Below are positions 16,760-26,718 of a stretch of DNA of 64,000 bases, in pieces. The notes below the pieces were generated by a model that was not told the DNA's origin, made no database searches, and saw only the letters and a program-made list of their open reading frames with translations. Numbering within the stretch: position 1 is the first letter of the stretch; each line of letters starts with the position of its first letter. Source of the DNA: Niveibacterium sp. SC-1. GTDB lineage: Bacteria > Pseudomonadota > Gammaproteobacteria > Burkholderiales > Rhodocyclaceae. The position numbers were made by a program, and so were the translations under genes. Where the stretch lies: assembly GCF_038235435.1 (NCBI RefSeq), contig NZ_CP151275.1, forward strand, positions 4,836,001 to 4,900,000, given 5' to 3'.

Positions 16760-18379
16760 TCAGGACGAACAAGACAGCGCCGAACATCCGGCGCGATTGC
16801 GTGCCCATTCCGGCCGGCGGGCGTAGAGGTCCTGCGCCTCCGGCTGCTCCTCGTAGGGGCGTTGCAGCACGCGCTGCAGGCGCTCGATGCCGCCGACATC
16901 TCCCGCCGTGGCGGCATCGATCGCCAGCTGCGCGATCCAGTTGCGCAGCACGTACTTCGGATTGCTGCGATCCATGCGGGCGCGGCGCTGCGCTTGCGTC
17001 TCGCCGCTCTCGGCCATGTCGGCGCGCGCGCGGGCCGCGTAGGCCTCCAGCCAGGCGGCGAGCTTCTGCGCGTGTTCGCCTTCCAGCACATCCGCCTGGT
17101 AGAAGGCTTCGCGCAGCGGCGCAATCCGCGTCGCGGCATCCAGCCCCGCGGCCAGCGGCACCTGTGCCAGCTCGCGGAAGAAGATCGTCATGTCGGTCTC
17201 GGTCTCCTGCAGGAGACCGAACATGTCGGCGAGCACCGCGTCTTCCTCACCGGCCTGGACCGCAATGCCCAGTTTGTCCGCCAGCATCCGCGGCCACACG
17301 GACTCGAAGGTATCGCGATAGACCTTCATGCCGGCCTGCAGCGCATCTTCCTCCAGCAGCCCGCTCAGCGCGGCGGCGAGACGCGAGAGATTCCAGTAGG
17401 CGATCTGCGGCTGCTGGCCGTAGGTGTAGCGGCGGCTCTGGGCATCCGTGGTGTTGGGCGTCCAGCCGAAGTCGAAACCCTCCAGCCAGCCGTAAGGACC
17501 GTAGTCGATGGTGAGGCCGAGGATGGACATGTTGTCGGTGTTCATCACGCCGTGCACGAAGCCCACGCGCATCCAGTGCGCCACCATCACGGCCGTGCGC
17601 CGCGCGATCTCGGCAAACCAGGCCGCGTACACCGCAGGCGAGGGCTCGCCCAGTTCCGGGTAGTGATGGCGGATCACCCAGTCGGCCAGCGCACGCAGGT
17701 TCTCGTCCTCGTCCAGCGCCGCGAAGATCTCGAAGTTGCCGAAGCGCACGAAGCTGGGCGCGACGCGACACACGACGGCACCCGGCTCGGTGGCGGGACG
17801 GCCGTCGTAAAACATGTCGCGCACCACGCCTTCGCCGGTCGCGACCAGGCTCAGCGCACGGGTCGTCGGAATCCCCAGGTGGAACATCGCCTCGCTGCAG
17901 AGGAATTCGCGCACCGAGGAGCGCAGTACCGCGCGCCCATCGGCGAAACGCGAGTAAGGCGTGCGCCCGGCGCCCTTGAGCTGCAGCTCCTGGCGCCGAC
18001 CTTCTCGATCGAGGATCTCGCCCAGGGTGATGGCGCGACCGTCACCGAGCTGCCCCGCCCAGTTGCCGAACTGGTGGCCGCCGTAGCGCGCGGCATAGGG
18101 CCTCATGCCCTGCAGCACATCGGAGCCCCCGAGGACGCGTGCCTCGATGCCCTCGGTCGAAGCCGGCCGCGCGATGCCCAGCTGGACGCCCAGCACCTCG
18201 GACCAGGCAAGCAGGCGTGGCGTTGCAGTCGCACTCGGCGAGACCCGGCTGTAGACCGCGCCGGGCACCTGGCGCGGCACGTTCTCGCCGCTGGCGTCGG
18301 CGGCCAGGGAGCGGACGAAGAGATCGTCGAAAGCGAAGTCGGCAAGTGGGCGAAGCGTGGGGGGGACAACGGTGTTCAC
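16760..18379 (-). CDS. selO: SelO/YdiU protein AMPylase
   Basis: This 539-residue pseudokinase-fold enzyme transfers AMP from ATP to protein hydroxyls; bacterial SelO modifies redox-stress targets. Family blocks present are YGGHQFGNWAGQLGDGRA, LQLKGAGRTPYSRFADGRAVLRSS, HGVMNTDNMSILG and YGPYGWLEGFD. The protein ends CSALSCSS, with Cys where eukaryotic SelO carries selenocysteine; a C-terminal Cys can form a regulatory disulfide. Full-length and intact. It is on the opposite strand from the GH12 gene, with 52 bases between stops. Confidence 0.95.
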   Translation of the reverse strand: MNTVVPPTLRPLADFAFDDLFVRSLAADASGENVPRQVPGAVYSRVSPSATATPRLLAWSEVLGVQLGIARPASTEGIEARVLGGSDVLQGMRPYAARYGGHQFGNWAGQLGDGRAITLGEILDREGRRQELQLKGAGRTPYSRFADGRAVLRSSVREFLCSEAMFHLGIPTTRALSLVATGEGVVRDMFYDGRPATEPGAVVCRVAPSFVRFGNFEIFAALDEDENLRALADWVIRHHYPELGEPSPAVYAAWFAEIARRTAVMVAHWMRVGFVHGVMNTDNMSILGLTIDYGPYGWLEGFDFGWTPNTTDAQSRRYTYGQQPQIAYWNLSRLAAALSGLLEEDALQAGMKVYRDTFESVWPRMLADKLGIAVQAGEEDAVLADMFGLLQETETDMTIFFRELAQVPLAAGLDAATRIAPLREAFYQADVLEGEHAQKLAAWLEAYAARARADMAESGETQAQRRARMDRSNPKYVLRNWIAQLAIDAATAGDVGGIERLQRVLQRPYEEQPEAQDLYARRPEWARNRAGCSALSCSS

Positions 18380-18473
18380 GGAATGACCTTCAGAAGGTGG
18401 GGCTCAAGACTGCGACCCGCGAACGCTGGCGCAGTTCGTCATGCTCGCATGTCAGGCGGACGTGTGCATGACC

Positions 18474-19019
18474 TCAGGCCGTCCTGGGCGGCGGGCCGAT
18501 GGCGCGCAGCACCGCGGGCACGATGCGGCGGTGCATCGGCTTGACCGGCAGCATGTAGAGGTGTCCCAACAGGTTGTGGACGTGCACCACCGTGGCGACG
18601 GTCACCGCGATCCGGGCGCCGTCCGGATACGCGTGACGCTGGACGCTCAGAACCACGTCCAGATGTTTGTCCTTGTCGCCCAGCAGCACCTCGTCGAAGC
18701 TGTTCTCCAGCAACGTGAATATCCCGACGCGGTCGCCGCAGCGGTAGCGATCGGCGGCCTCGGCATCCGGCACGGTAGTGAGACTCCCGAGGTCTTTCAG
18801 GCCGAGCCGCGCCACGACCCGGTTGCGCAGGTTCATGCAGGCATCGACCCATCGGGGCGTCTTCTTCACGGCCGCGATGTAAAGATCCATCGCAGAGAGA
18901 TCCACCGCGTCCGAATCCACGCTCCAGGCGTCGCAGAAATCCGCGCCTTCGCGCAGCGCGGCGATCATGCCTGTCAGCGGCATCGGGATTTCGCGGGGGC
19001 GATCACTCATCGGAGGCAT
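18474..19019 (-). CDS. DUF2867 family protein
   Basis: This 181-residue soluble protein has a conserved core (MDLYIAAVKKTPRWVDACMNLRNRVVARLGLKDLG) and a C-terminal block (SVQRHAYPD, VVHVHNLLGHLYMLPVKPMHRRIVP). It matches the DUF2867 family, a START-like domain of unknown function sometimes fused to SDR proteins. Two in-frame ATGs, at 19019 and 19010, are both possible; neither has a strong ribosome site. No operon partner is evident. Confidence 0.8.
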   Translation of the reverse strand: MPPMSDRPREIPMPLTGMIAALREGADFCDAWSVDSDAVDLSAMDLYIAAVKKTPRWVDACMNLRNRVVARLGLKDLGSLTTVPDAEAADRYRCGDRVGIFTLLENSFDEVLLGDKDKHLDVVLSVQRHAYPDGARIAVTVATVVHVHNLLGHLYMLPVKPMHRRIVPAVLRAIGPPPRTA

Positions 19020-19187
19020 GCCTTATCAGGGAGAACGGGGTCGCAGGGATGCTGGGCACAACGCGAGCCATCCGCATGGTATCCCGCACCCATCTCCGGC
19101 CCCCGCGGGAGCACTCTGTGGCAGAGGCACTTTGCGACGCCGGCGCGAGAGATACTCCGCGCCTGAACCACGACTGGAGCCTGCCGC

Positions 19188-19436
19188 ATGGATGAAGACC
19201 TGCCTCCCCTGCCCACGATACGGCTGGGCCGCTACCGTCACTACAAAGGCAACGAATACGAGGTGATCGGGCTCGCGCGTCACAGCGAGACGCTCGAAGT
19301 GCTGGTGGTCTATCGCCCGCTCTACAACGCCACCGGACTCTGGGTGCGGCCTTACGCGATGTTCGTGGAAGACGTGCAAGGACCGCAGGGCCGCGTGCCG
19401 CGCTTCGCCCCGATCGAGGACGCACCGCAGGCTTGA
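19188..19436 (+). CDS. DUF1653 domain protein
   Basis: This 82-residue protein is the DUF1653 domain almost alone: GRYRHYKGNEYEVIGLARHSE, VVYRPLY, LWVRPYAMF and a closing VPRFAPI. The domain is small, beta-rich and widely conserved as a single-domain cytoplasmic protein. Its function is unknown. The esterase gene follows 53 bases downstream. Confidence 0.9.
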   Translation: MDEDLPPLPTIRLGRYRHYKGNEYEVIGLARHSETLEVLVVYRPLYNATGLWVRPYAMFVEDVQGPQGRVPRFAPIEDAPQA

Positions 19437-19489
19437 CTCTCCCCTTGGAGGAGCACCGAGAGTGCGCGCCTTCTCCCGAGGAGACGCGC

Positions 19490-20374
19490 ATGTCTGTCCT
19501 GACCGCCCGCCTGATCCCGCTGGCCCTGCTCGTCCAGGCCCTGCTCGCGCTCACGCTCGTGGGCGCGCCCGCGCAGGCGGACGAGCCCCGCATCCGCTAC
19601 GAGATCCTGCACAGCGCGGCCCTGGGCAAGGACATGCCCTTGATCGTGTACCTGCCGCCGGGCTACGACGACACGCAGCGCTACCCGGTGCTCTACCTCT
19701 TCCACGGCATGCTGGAGAACGAGCAGCAGTGGGAGCGGATCGGCGTGTTCGAAGAGGCCGACGCGCTGATCGAGGAAGGTGGGATCACGCCCCTGATCAT
19801 CGTACTGCCGCGCCTTGAGAACAGCTTCGGCCTCAACGGCCAGCCGGAGAGCGCCAGCCATATCGCCGGCAGAATGGTGCCGCTGCAGGGTGGCGCCTAC
19901 GAGGACTATCTGGCCGAGGAGCTGCCTGCCTTCGTGGAGCAGCGTTTTTCCGCCGCAAAGGACCGCGACTCCCGCTACGTCGGTGGTCTCTCCATGGGTG
20001 GCTTCGCGGCCCTGCACCTGGCGCTGCGCCATCCCCGGCGCTATGCACGCGTCGGCGGCCATAGTCCGGCCCTGGTGGAGAACTGGGGCTGGCTCTATCC
20101 GGACGCCGCAACCCGTGCCACGCGCGATCCGCAGGCGCTCGCGGCCACGGCAGATCTGGACGGGCTGAGCGTCTATCTCGACTGCGGCGAGCAGGACGAA
20201 TTCCAGTTTCAGTTCCCGACCCGTCGGCTGGGCGAGACCTTGGGCGAACGCGGCGTCGCCACGCAGACCGTGCTGCGTGGCGGCCATCACAGCTTCGGCT
20301 ACTGGTCGGAGCATGTCGGCGAGTACCTGCGCTTCTATTCGCCGCCCGGAGTTCGCAGCGCCGCCACGAACTGA
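19490..20374 (+). CDS. Exported esterase (esterase D / antigen 85-like fold)
   Basis: This 294-residue alpha/beta hydrolase has a signal peptide ending APAQA. The domain shows LIVYLPPGYDDTQRYPVLYLFHG (oxyanion-strand block), the nucleophile elbow GGLSMGGFA, an acid-region DCGEQDEFQ and the catalytic His in GGHHSFGYW. This is the putative-esterase family that also includes feruloyl and acyl-transfer enzymes. Substrate unknown. The start at 19490 follows GAGGAGA at good distance. Confidence 0.88.
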   Translation: MSVLTARLIPLALLVQALLALTLVGAPAQADEPRIRYEILHSAALGKDMPLIVYLPPGYDDTQRYPVLYLFHGMLENEQQWERIGVFEEADALIEEGGITPLIIVLPRLENSFGLNGQPESASHIAGRMVPLQGGAYEDYLAEELPAFVEQRFSAAKDRDSRYVGGLSMGGFAALHLALRHPRRYARVGGHSPALVENWGWLYPDAATRATRDPQALAATADLDGLSVYLDCGEQDEFQFQFPTRRLGETLGERGVATQTVLRGGHHSFGYWSEHVGEYLRFYSPPGVRSAATN

Positions 20375-20440
20375 TCGCCGCGCGCGGCGTCTAGCATGGA
20401 GAGCGCGCTGCTCGCGCATACCCCCCACCAGGACTCCGCC

Positions 20441-21673
<1,233 letters not shown>

Positions 21674-21703
21674 GCGTCCTCCACCGGATGGCGCGATGGG
21701 GCC

Positions 21704-22192
21704 TCAGCGCTTCTTCGCGCGATGCCGCGCATGCCACTCCGCCAACGATTCCTCCGGCCACGTCTGGCAATGCACATGGCCCGGCCCGCGCGGCACCTCG
21801 ACCCAGGGCGCGGCGTAGGCGAGCGCGGCTTCCACGACCTCGGGTGGCCTGGGCAGGGGCGTATCGATCGCCGAGGCATGCGGATGAATCAGCTCCGGCC
21901 AGCGCGGGTCCCATAGCCAGAGGGCACTGCCGCATTCGCGGCAGAAGCAGCGCTCGGCCGGCGAGCGGCGGGTGCGCTTGCCGGGCTCGCGCAGCTTCGC
22001 GTGGTAGCGGCCGAGGTGCTTGCCGCCGCGCACCTTCAGGCTCGCCGCGTCGCCGCCCAGGTTGATCGCATAGCCGCCACCGCCGGCGGTCTTGCGGCAG
22101 ATCGAGCAGTGGCAGTGCATGAAGGGATAGTAGGAGCCGCACTCCAGGCTGAACTGCACGGCACCGCAATGGCAGGATCCTTCCAGATGCAT
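21704..22192 (-). CDS. GFA-family (CENP-V/GFA domain) zinc protein
   Basis: This 162-residue protein has the cysteine pattern of glutathione-dependent formaldehyde-activating enzymes and relatives: GSCHCGAV, HCHCSICRK and CFCRECGSAL, which bind two zinc ions. Most such proteins have unknown substrates; only some bind glutathione adducts. It is convergent with serA (30-base gap) and divergent from the DUF1415 gene. Confidence 0.9.
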   Translation of the reverse strand: MHLEGSCHCGAVQFSLECGSYYPFMHCHCSICRKTAGGGGYAINLGGDAASLKVRGGKHLGRYHAKLREPGKRTRRSPAERCFCRECGSALWLWDPRWPELIHPHASAIDTPLPRPPEVVEAALAYAAPWVEVPRGPGHVHCQTWPEESLAEWHARHRAKKR

Positions 22193-22322
22193 GGAGACCT
22201 CCTCGTCGGGTCGACTGCCCTCACAGAGCCCGCGGCTGCAGCTCAGTTCCCCTCAGTTTCCATTTCGCGCGTCGCGCTCGCGTATGCTTCGGCCTCCGTT
22301 TTCCGTCCGCCAAGGAGTTGCC

Positions 22323-22913
22323 ATGTCCATCGCCCACGACCGAGTGATTGCCGAAACCCGCGCCTGGGTGGACCGCGCCGTGATCGGACTGAACCTCTGC
22401 CCCTTCGCCAAGGCGGTGCAGGTGAAGAAACAGGTGCGCTATGTGGTGACCGAGGCGGCCGACGCGGAAAGCCTGCTGGAAGTGCTGTGCGAGGAGCTGG
22501 ACCGCCTCTACGACACGGATCCCAAGGAGGTCGACACCACCCTCCTGATCCACCCTGCCGCACTCACGGACTTCCTCGACTACAACGACTTCCTCGAGAT
22601 CGCCGATGCCGCGGTCGAAGACATGGGCTACGGCGGCGTGCTGCAGGTGGCGAGCTTCCATCCGGACTACCAGTTCGCCGACACCGAGGCGGACGACGTC
22701 ACCAACGCCACCAACCGCTCGCCCTACCCGACCCTGCATCTCTTGCGCGAAGACAGCATCGACCGCGCGGTCGACGCCTTCCCCGAGGCCGATGCGATCT
22801 ACGAGACCAATATGCGCACCCTGGAGAAGCTCGGCGCCAAGGGCTGGGCCGAGCTGCAAGCGCAGATCCGCGCCGATGCGGATGCCGCGCAAGCGCCTGC
22901 CGACAAGGACTGA
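22323..22913 (+). CDS. DUF1415 family protein
   Basis: This 196-residue protein has the DUF1415 signature VDRAVIGLNLCPFAKAV with a conserved Cys, then LLIHPAALTDFLDYNDFL, QVASFHPDYQFAD and NATNRSPYPTLHLLREDS. It is soluble, with no membrane segment, and its function is unknown. The start at 22323 has AAGGAG at the right distance. It is followed 69 bases later by the NYN protein gene on the same strand; the two may be cotranscribed. Confidence 0.92.
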   Translation: MSIAHDRVIAETRAWVDRAVIGLNLCPFAKAVQVKKQVRYVVTEAADAESLLEVLCEELDRLYDTDPKEVDTTLLIHPAALTDFLDYNDFLEIADAAVEDMGYGGVLQVASFHPDYQFADTEADDVTNATNRSPYPTLHLLREDSIDRAVDAFPEADAIYETNMRTLEKLGAKGWAELQAQIRADADAAQAPADKD

Positions 22914-22982
22914 ACCACCGGCAGGAAGCCCCAGGGCGCCGCCGGCGGCGCATACTGCATGCATCGCCCCGAGGAGCCCGCC

Positions 22983-23750
22983 ATGCCCGCCGACGAACGC
23001 CGCGTTGCCCTCTTCATCGACGCCGACAATTCGCCCGCGCTCTACATCGACGTAATCCTGGCGGAGCTCGCCCGCCACGGCACCGTGTGCATCCGCCGTG
23101 CCTACGGCAACTGGAAGAGCGAGCGGCTCAACGGCTGGGAATCGGTGCTCAACCTGCATGCGATCCAGCCGGTGCACCAGATCGACTACACCAAGGGCAA
23201 GAACGCCACCGACCTCGCCCTGGCGATCGACGTGATGGACGCGCTCTATGGCCGCGACATCGACGTCTTCGCGATCGCCTCTTCCGACTCCGACTTCACC
23301 CCGCTGGCGGTGCGCCTGCAGGCCGACGGCAAGAAGGTCATCGGCTTCGGCGAACGCAAGACGCCGGCAGCCTTGGTGAATGCCTGCTCGACCTTCCTCT
23401 ATCTCGAACAGGAAGAGCGCGGCGGCGCGGCAGCGGACAACGGGGAAAGCGTCGCCCCGCGCGACGCCAAGGCACTCAAGAGCGACACGCGCCTGATGAA
23501 GCTGCTGCGTACCGCCGTGCACGCGGCGGAGGACGACCAGGGCTGGGCCGGGCTGTCCAAGGTGGGCAGCCTGATCGGCAACCAGGCCTCCTTCGATTCG
23601 CGCAACTATGGCTACAAGAAACTGGGCGACCTTTTCGAGGCGATCGACCTCTTCGAAGTCACCCGACGCGACGGCCACCCCTTCGTGCGCGAGAAGAAGC
23701 GCAAGACCGGCGCCCCCGCCAGTGCGGAGAGCGAGGCCGAGCCGTCCTGA
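22983..23750 (+). CDS. NYN-domain ribonuclease-like protein with C-terminal LOTUS domain
   Basis: This 255-residue protein begins with a NYN (PIN-like) nuclease domain. Its acidic residues are FIDADNSPA, TKGKNATDLALAIDVMD and SSDSDFTPLA. The C-terminal part (about 170-235: TRLMKLLRTAVHAAEDDQGWAGLSKVG, FDSRNYGYKKLGDLF) is an OST-HTH/LOTUS domain, which binds RNA. This NYN-LOTUS pair is the bacterial relative of MARF1/Limkain proteins, predicted to process RNA. The tail is charged and low complexity. GAGGAG precedes the start. Confidence 0.92.
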   Translation: MPADERRVALFIDADNSPALYIDVILAELARHGTVCIRRAYGNWKSERLNGWESVLNLHAIQPVHQIDYTKGKNATDLALAIDVMDALYGRDIDVFAIASSDSDFTPLAVRLQADGKKVIGFGERKTPAALVNACSTFLYLEQEERGGAAADNGESVAPRDAKALKSDTRLMKLLRTAVHAAEDDQGWAGLSKVGSLIGNQASFDSRNYGYKKLGDLFEAIDLFEVTRRDGHPFVREKKRKTGAPASAESEAEPS

Positions 23751-23878
23751 ACCGTCCGGAGCCGCGGAGGGTCGCAGGCTGCGGTCTTCGCGCCCTCGCA
23801 AAGCGCACAAAGACGGTCATGTCCATGCCGCGGTCGGCGTCCTAGACTGTGGCTTCGTCTCTGCCTTCGCCCGCAATC

Positions 23879-24733
23879 ATGGAAGCCCACCCCAGCCTGC
23901 CCGTCGACGCGCCCCAGCCTTCACCGGATCACGCGGCGCCACCGCGTGCCGACGCAACAGAGCTTTGCGCCGGCGTGCTCATTCCCCTCGGCCGCTCGCT
24001 CGGCACGCACGGTGGCGTGGTGTGGCTGCGCGAAGCCTGGCGGGTCTATCGCCAAGCCCGTCTGGCGACGATCGTCCTGGCCGGCGCGGCCCTCGTGCTA
24101 CTCGCGCTGGGCCTCGCCAACGGCCTCGGGGCCGCGCTCGCGCTCGTGGGCCTGCCCTTCCTGCTCACCGCGGGTGCGCGGATCGTCCAGCTGGAGCGGC
24201 GCGGCGAAGCGCCGCACTGGCACGCGATCCACGCCACGTTGCGGCGGGAATCCCGCGGCCTGCTGCGACTCGGCCTGCTGGGCCTTGCAGTCGGGCTGGC
24301 GCTGTCGCTCCTGGTGCGCCTGAGCGAACCGCTGAGCCATGCCGAAACGCTGGGCCACCTGATCGCCCAGGCTCTCGCGCTGCTGGTACTGGCAAGCACG
24401 ATGCTGTTCTCGCCCTTCCTCATGCTCGAACACAAGCTCACCCCCGCGCGGGCCCTGCTCGCCAGCGCCGCCGGCTGCTGGCGCAACCTGCTCGGCGCGG
24501 CAGAGCTGACAGTGGGCTTCGTAGTGGCCTGCGTGGCGATGTGCACCCCGGTCATCCTGATCTGGGTCGTGGGTTTCTCCAAGGTGCCCATGTCCTTTGG
24601 CGCCACGATCTGGATGCCAGCGACGGCGGGCCTGCTGCTCCTGCCGGCGCTGGTGCTGAGCCCTTACTTCGCCTATCGCGACATCTTCGTGGAAGAGCCG
24701 CCGCCGGCCGAGCTGACGCCGCTGCGACTCTGA
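23879..24733 (+). CDS. Polytopic membrane protein (BPSS1780-like)
   Basis: This 284-residue membrane protein has a polar N-terminal leader and about six hydrophobic segments. The arrangement, with VWLREAWRVYRQ before the first helix, FLLTAGARIVQLERRGE in a loop and FLMLEHKLTPARALLASA later, matches the BPSS1780 family of unknown function. The start ATG at 23879 is favoured; a near-cognate codon 30 bases upstream would only lengthen the leader. It is convergent with the chemoreceptor gene. Confidence 0.75.
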   Translation: MEAHPSLPVDAPQPSPDHAAPPRADATELCAGVLIPLGRSLGTHGGVVWLREAWRVYRQARLATIVLAGAALVLLALGLANGLGAALALVGLPFLLTAGARIVQLERRGEAPHWHAIHATLRRESRGLLRLGLLGLAVGLALSLLVRLSEPLSHAETLGHLIAQALALLVLASTMLFSPFLMLEHKLTPARALLASAAGCWRNLLGAAELTVGFVVACVAMCTPVILIWVVGFSKVPMSFGATIWMPATAGLLLLPALVLSPYFAYRDIFVEEPPPAELTPLRL

Positions 24734-24790
24734 AACCAGGAAGGCGTCCGGGGGCGGCGTGGATTGACGCTCCGCTGCGCGCCGACCGGT

Positions 24791-26186
24791 TCAGCCCCGC
24801 ACGAGATGGTCGAAGCGTGCATCCGCCCCCAGCACGCCTATCGCGCGCCCCTGCGCGTCGCGCAGCGGCACCGAGACGGTAAAGCAGAAGTCATCCGTGG
24901 CCAGCGAGCGGTAGATGTCCGAGATGTAGGCGACGTCGCGCGTGAGCGCCTCGCGGAACCAGGGGCGCGTGCTCCAGTCCCGGCCGCGGGCGGACTCATC
25001 GCACCGGGCTCGGCCGATGTTCGCGGTGATCTGGCGCCCCCGCAGGTCGGTGACATAGAGCAGTTCGAAGGCTTCGGATTCGGCACAGAGGGTCCCGAGT
25101 TCCGCCTCCAGTCGCTCGGCGTCCAGGGTCTGCAGTCGCCACGCGCCGACCGCGGCCTCCACCCGCTGACGGATCGTGGCGTGGCCGCCGAAGCGGAAGG
25201 TGCCGACCTCCATCAGCAGGCTTTCCGTCTGCGCCCGCGCCTGGTTGGCGCTGGCGGCGAGGCCGTGGGCGTCGTCCAGTTGCTGCCGGGTTCCGGCGGC
25301 CACCGTCTCGATGCCCTGCGCCACGGCGACGACCTGGGCGTGCTGTTGCGCGCCGGCTTCGGCGATCGTATGCACGCTGCCAATCAGGGTGTCGATGTGG
25401 CGGGCCGCTGCCTGCAGACGTTCGCGCGCGAGGCTGGTGGCGTCGACGCTGCCCTGCACGTCTTGCGCCACAGCGCGCATGGCGGCATGCGCGCCTTCCG
25501 CCTGGCCCTGGATGCGCTGCAAGACCGTGGCCACGCCTTGGGTGGCGGCGCTGGTCTGGTCGGCGAGGGTGCGTACCTCGTCGGCGACCACCGCGAAGCC
25601 GAGCCCGGCCTCGCCGGCACGGGAAGCCTCGATCGCGGCGTTGAGGGACAGGATGCGGGTGCGGGCGGCGATGTTGCCGATCAGCTCCAGGGTCGCTTCG
25701 ATCGAGGCGCAGCTCTCGCGCAGGGCCTCCAGCTCACGGGCCAGGGTACCGACGCTGTCGCCGACCTGAAGGATCTGCCCGGCGGAGCGTGCACTCGCTG
25801 CGTCGGCGTCGCCGGTGGCTTGCAGGACCTGGACGCCGAACTTGTCGGCCTCATGCGCGCCTTCGGCGATGCTGCGGACGGTGTGGGAGAGCTCGCGCGC
25901 GGCCGCCGCGATCGAGTCGGCGCTTTCGCGCTGGCGTTGAGCGCCCCTGCAGGTTGTCTGCCAGGCGCGCCAGATGGGGCGCGACCTCGGACAGGAGCAC
26001 CGAAGTCGCGGCAATCCGAACGATGCTGCGATGGAAACGGCCGAAGAGCTGGTTGATGGTCTGGGCGACTCGCCCAAGGCGGCTGCCTCCCGCGGCCCTC
26101 AGGGAGAGGGTCAGGTCGAGGCCGCGCTCCGCGACGACGGAAAGCGGGGCGAACAGCCGGTCCAGGCTGGCGGTACGGACAAACAT
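24791..26186 (-). pseudogene. Methyl-accepting chemotaxis-type receptor with C-terminal Cache-like domain, broken by a one-base frameshift
   Basis: Two overlapping frames together make one receptor of about 464 residues. The first about 80 residues (MFVRTASLDRLFAPLSV to LARLADNLQ) are in one frame. From [18 protein letters not shown] onward the rest is in the next frame. Removing one G from the run of four at 25944-25947 joins them. The second part has a clear MCP signalling hairpin ([20 protein letters not shown], then [17 protein letters not shown]). It then has a C-terminal domain (about 345-464) with AYISDIYRS and [12 protein letters not shown], typical of PDC/Cache sensors. No membrane segment is visible, so it would be cytoplasmic. 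It may be a real pseudogene, a phase-variable site or a read error. Confidence 0.8.
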
Positions 26187-26348
26187 GAGCGGACTCCGCG
26201 ATTTTGATGGATTTCGCGTTTCAAACAGCAAAATCCATGCTCAGCAGGAGGATCGATCCGCTCTGTGTTTGCGTGGAAGATGGCCAGCGAACGGCGAGGA
26301 TGCCACTCGGACCGGGCACCCCTGAGGTGCCCATGCCCCGGGGGAGGG

Positions 26349-26630
26349 TCAGCAGTCGGCGCTGAGCCTGGAGGCGAAGAGCGCTTCCGAGCTAGGGGGA
26401 AAGGCGTGGCGTTCGAAGACGTTGTGCAGGCTGTCGACGTCGGCGGCGCCGTGGTCGACGAAGCGGATGCCCAGCGGCTGGCCGTTGGCGACCAGGGTCA
26501 TGAAGGCACGACGCCAACGGGCCGCTTCGGCCAGGCGTTCCCGTACCTCGGCCTCGTTGGTGATCTCCACGCCGGCCTGTTTGAGTGAATCCAGAAACTC
26601 ATCGAAAGATTCGTTGAGCACGCTAGCCAT
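26349..26630 (-). CDS. Small acidic protein, unknown
   Basis: This 93-residue soluble protein starts MASVLNESFDEFLDSLKQAGV and contains WRRAFMTLVANGQPLGIRFVDHG near the middle. No domain is recognised. The ribosome site is strong (AGGAG about 8 bases before the ATG), which argues that the gene is real. It could be a regulatory or toxin-antitoxin-like partner, but nothing in the sequence supports a role. It lies between the receptor and the Mrr-like gene, on the same strand. Confidence 0.7.
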   Translation of the reverse strand: MASVLNESFDEFLDSLKQAGVEITNEAEVRERLAEAARWRRAFMTLVANGQPLGIRFVDHGAADVDSLHNVFERHAFPPSSEALFASRLSADC

Positions 26631-26718
26631 CTTGCTTCTCCTGTGTTCGCAAAGCGCCGCTTTCGCAGCGTTCTGGGAACATCAACGCAGGATTTCGCAG
26701 AAAGGTTGACAGCGCGTT

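Noticed and set aside
26229..26231. Upstream TTG start for the chemoreceptor
   Set aside because: The ATG at 26186 has GGAG upstream at good distance, whereas the TTG has no ribosome site.
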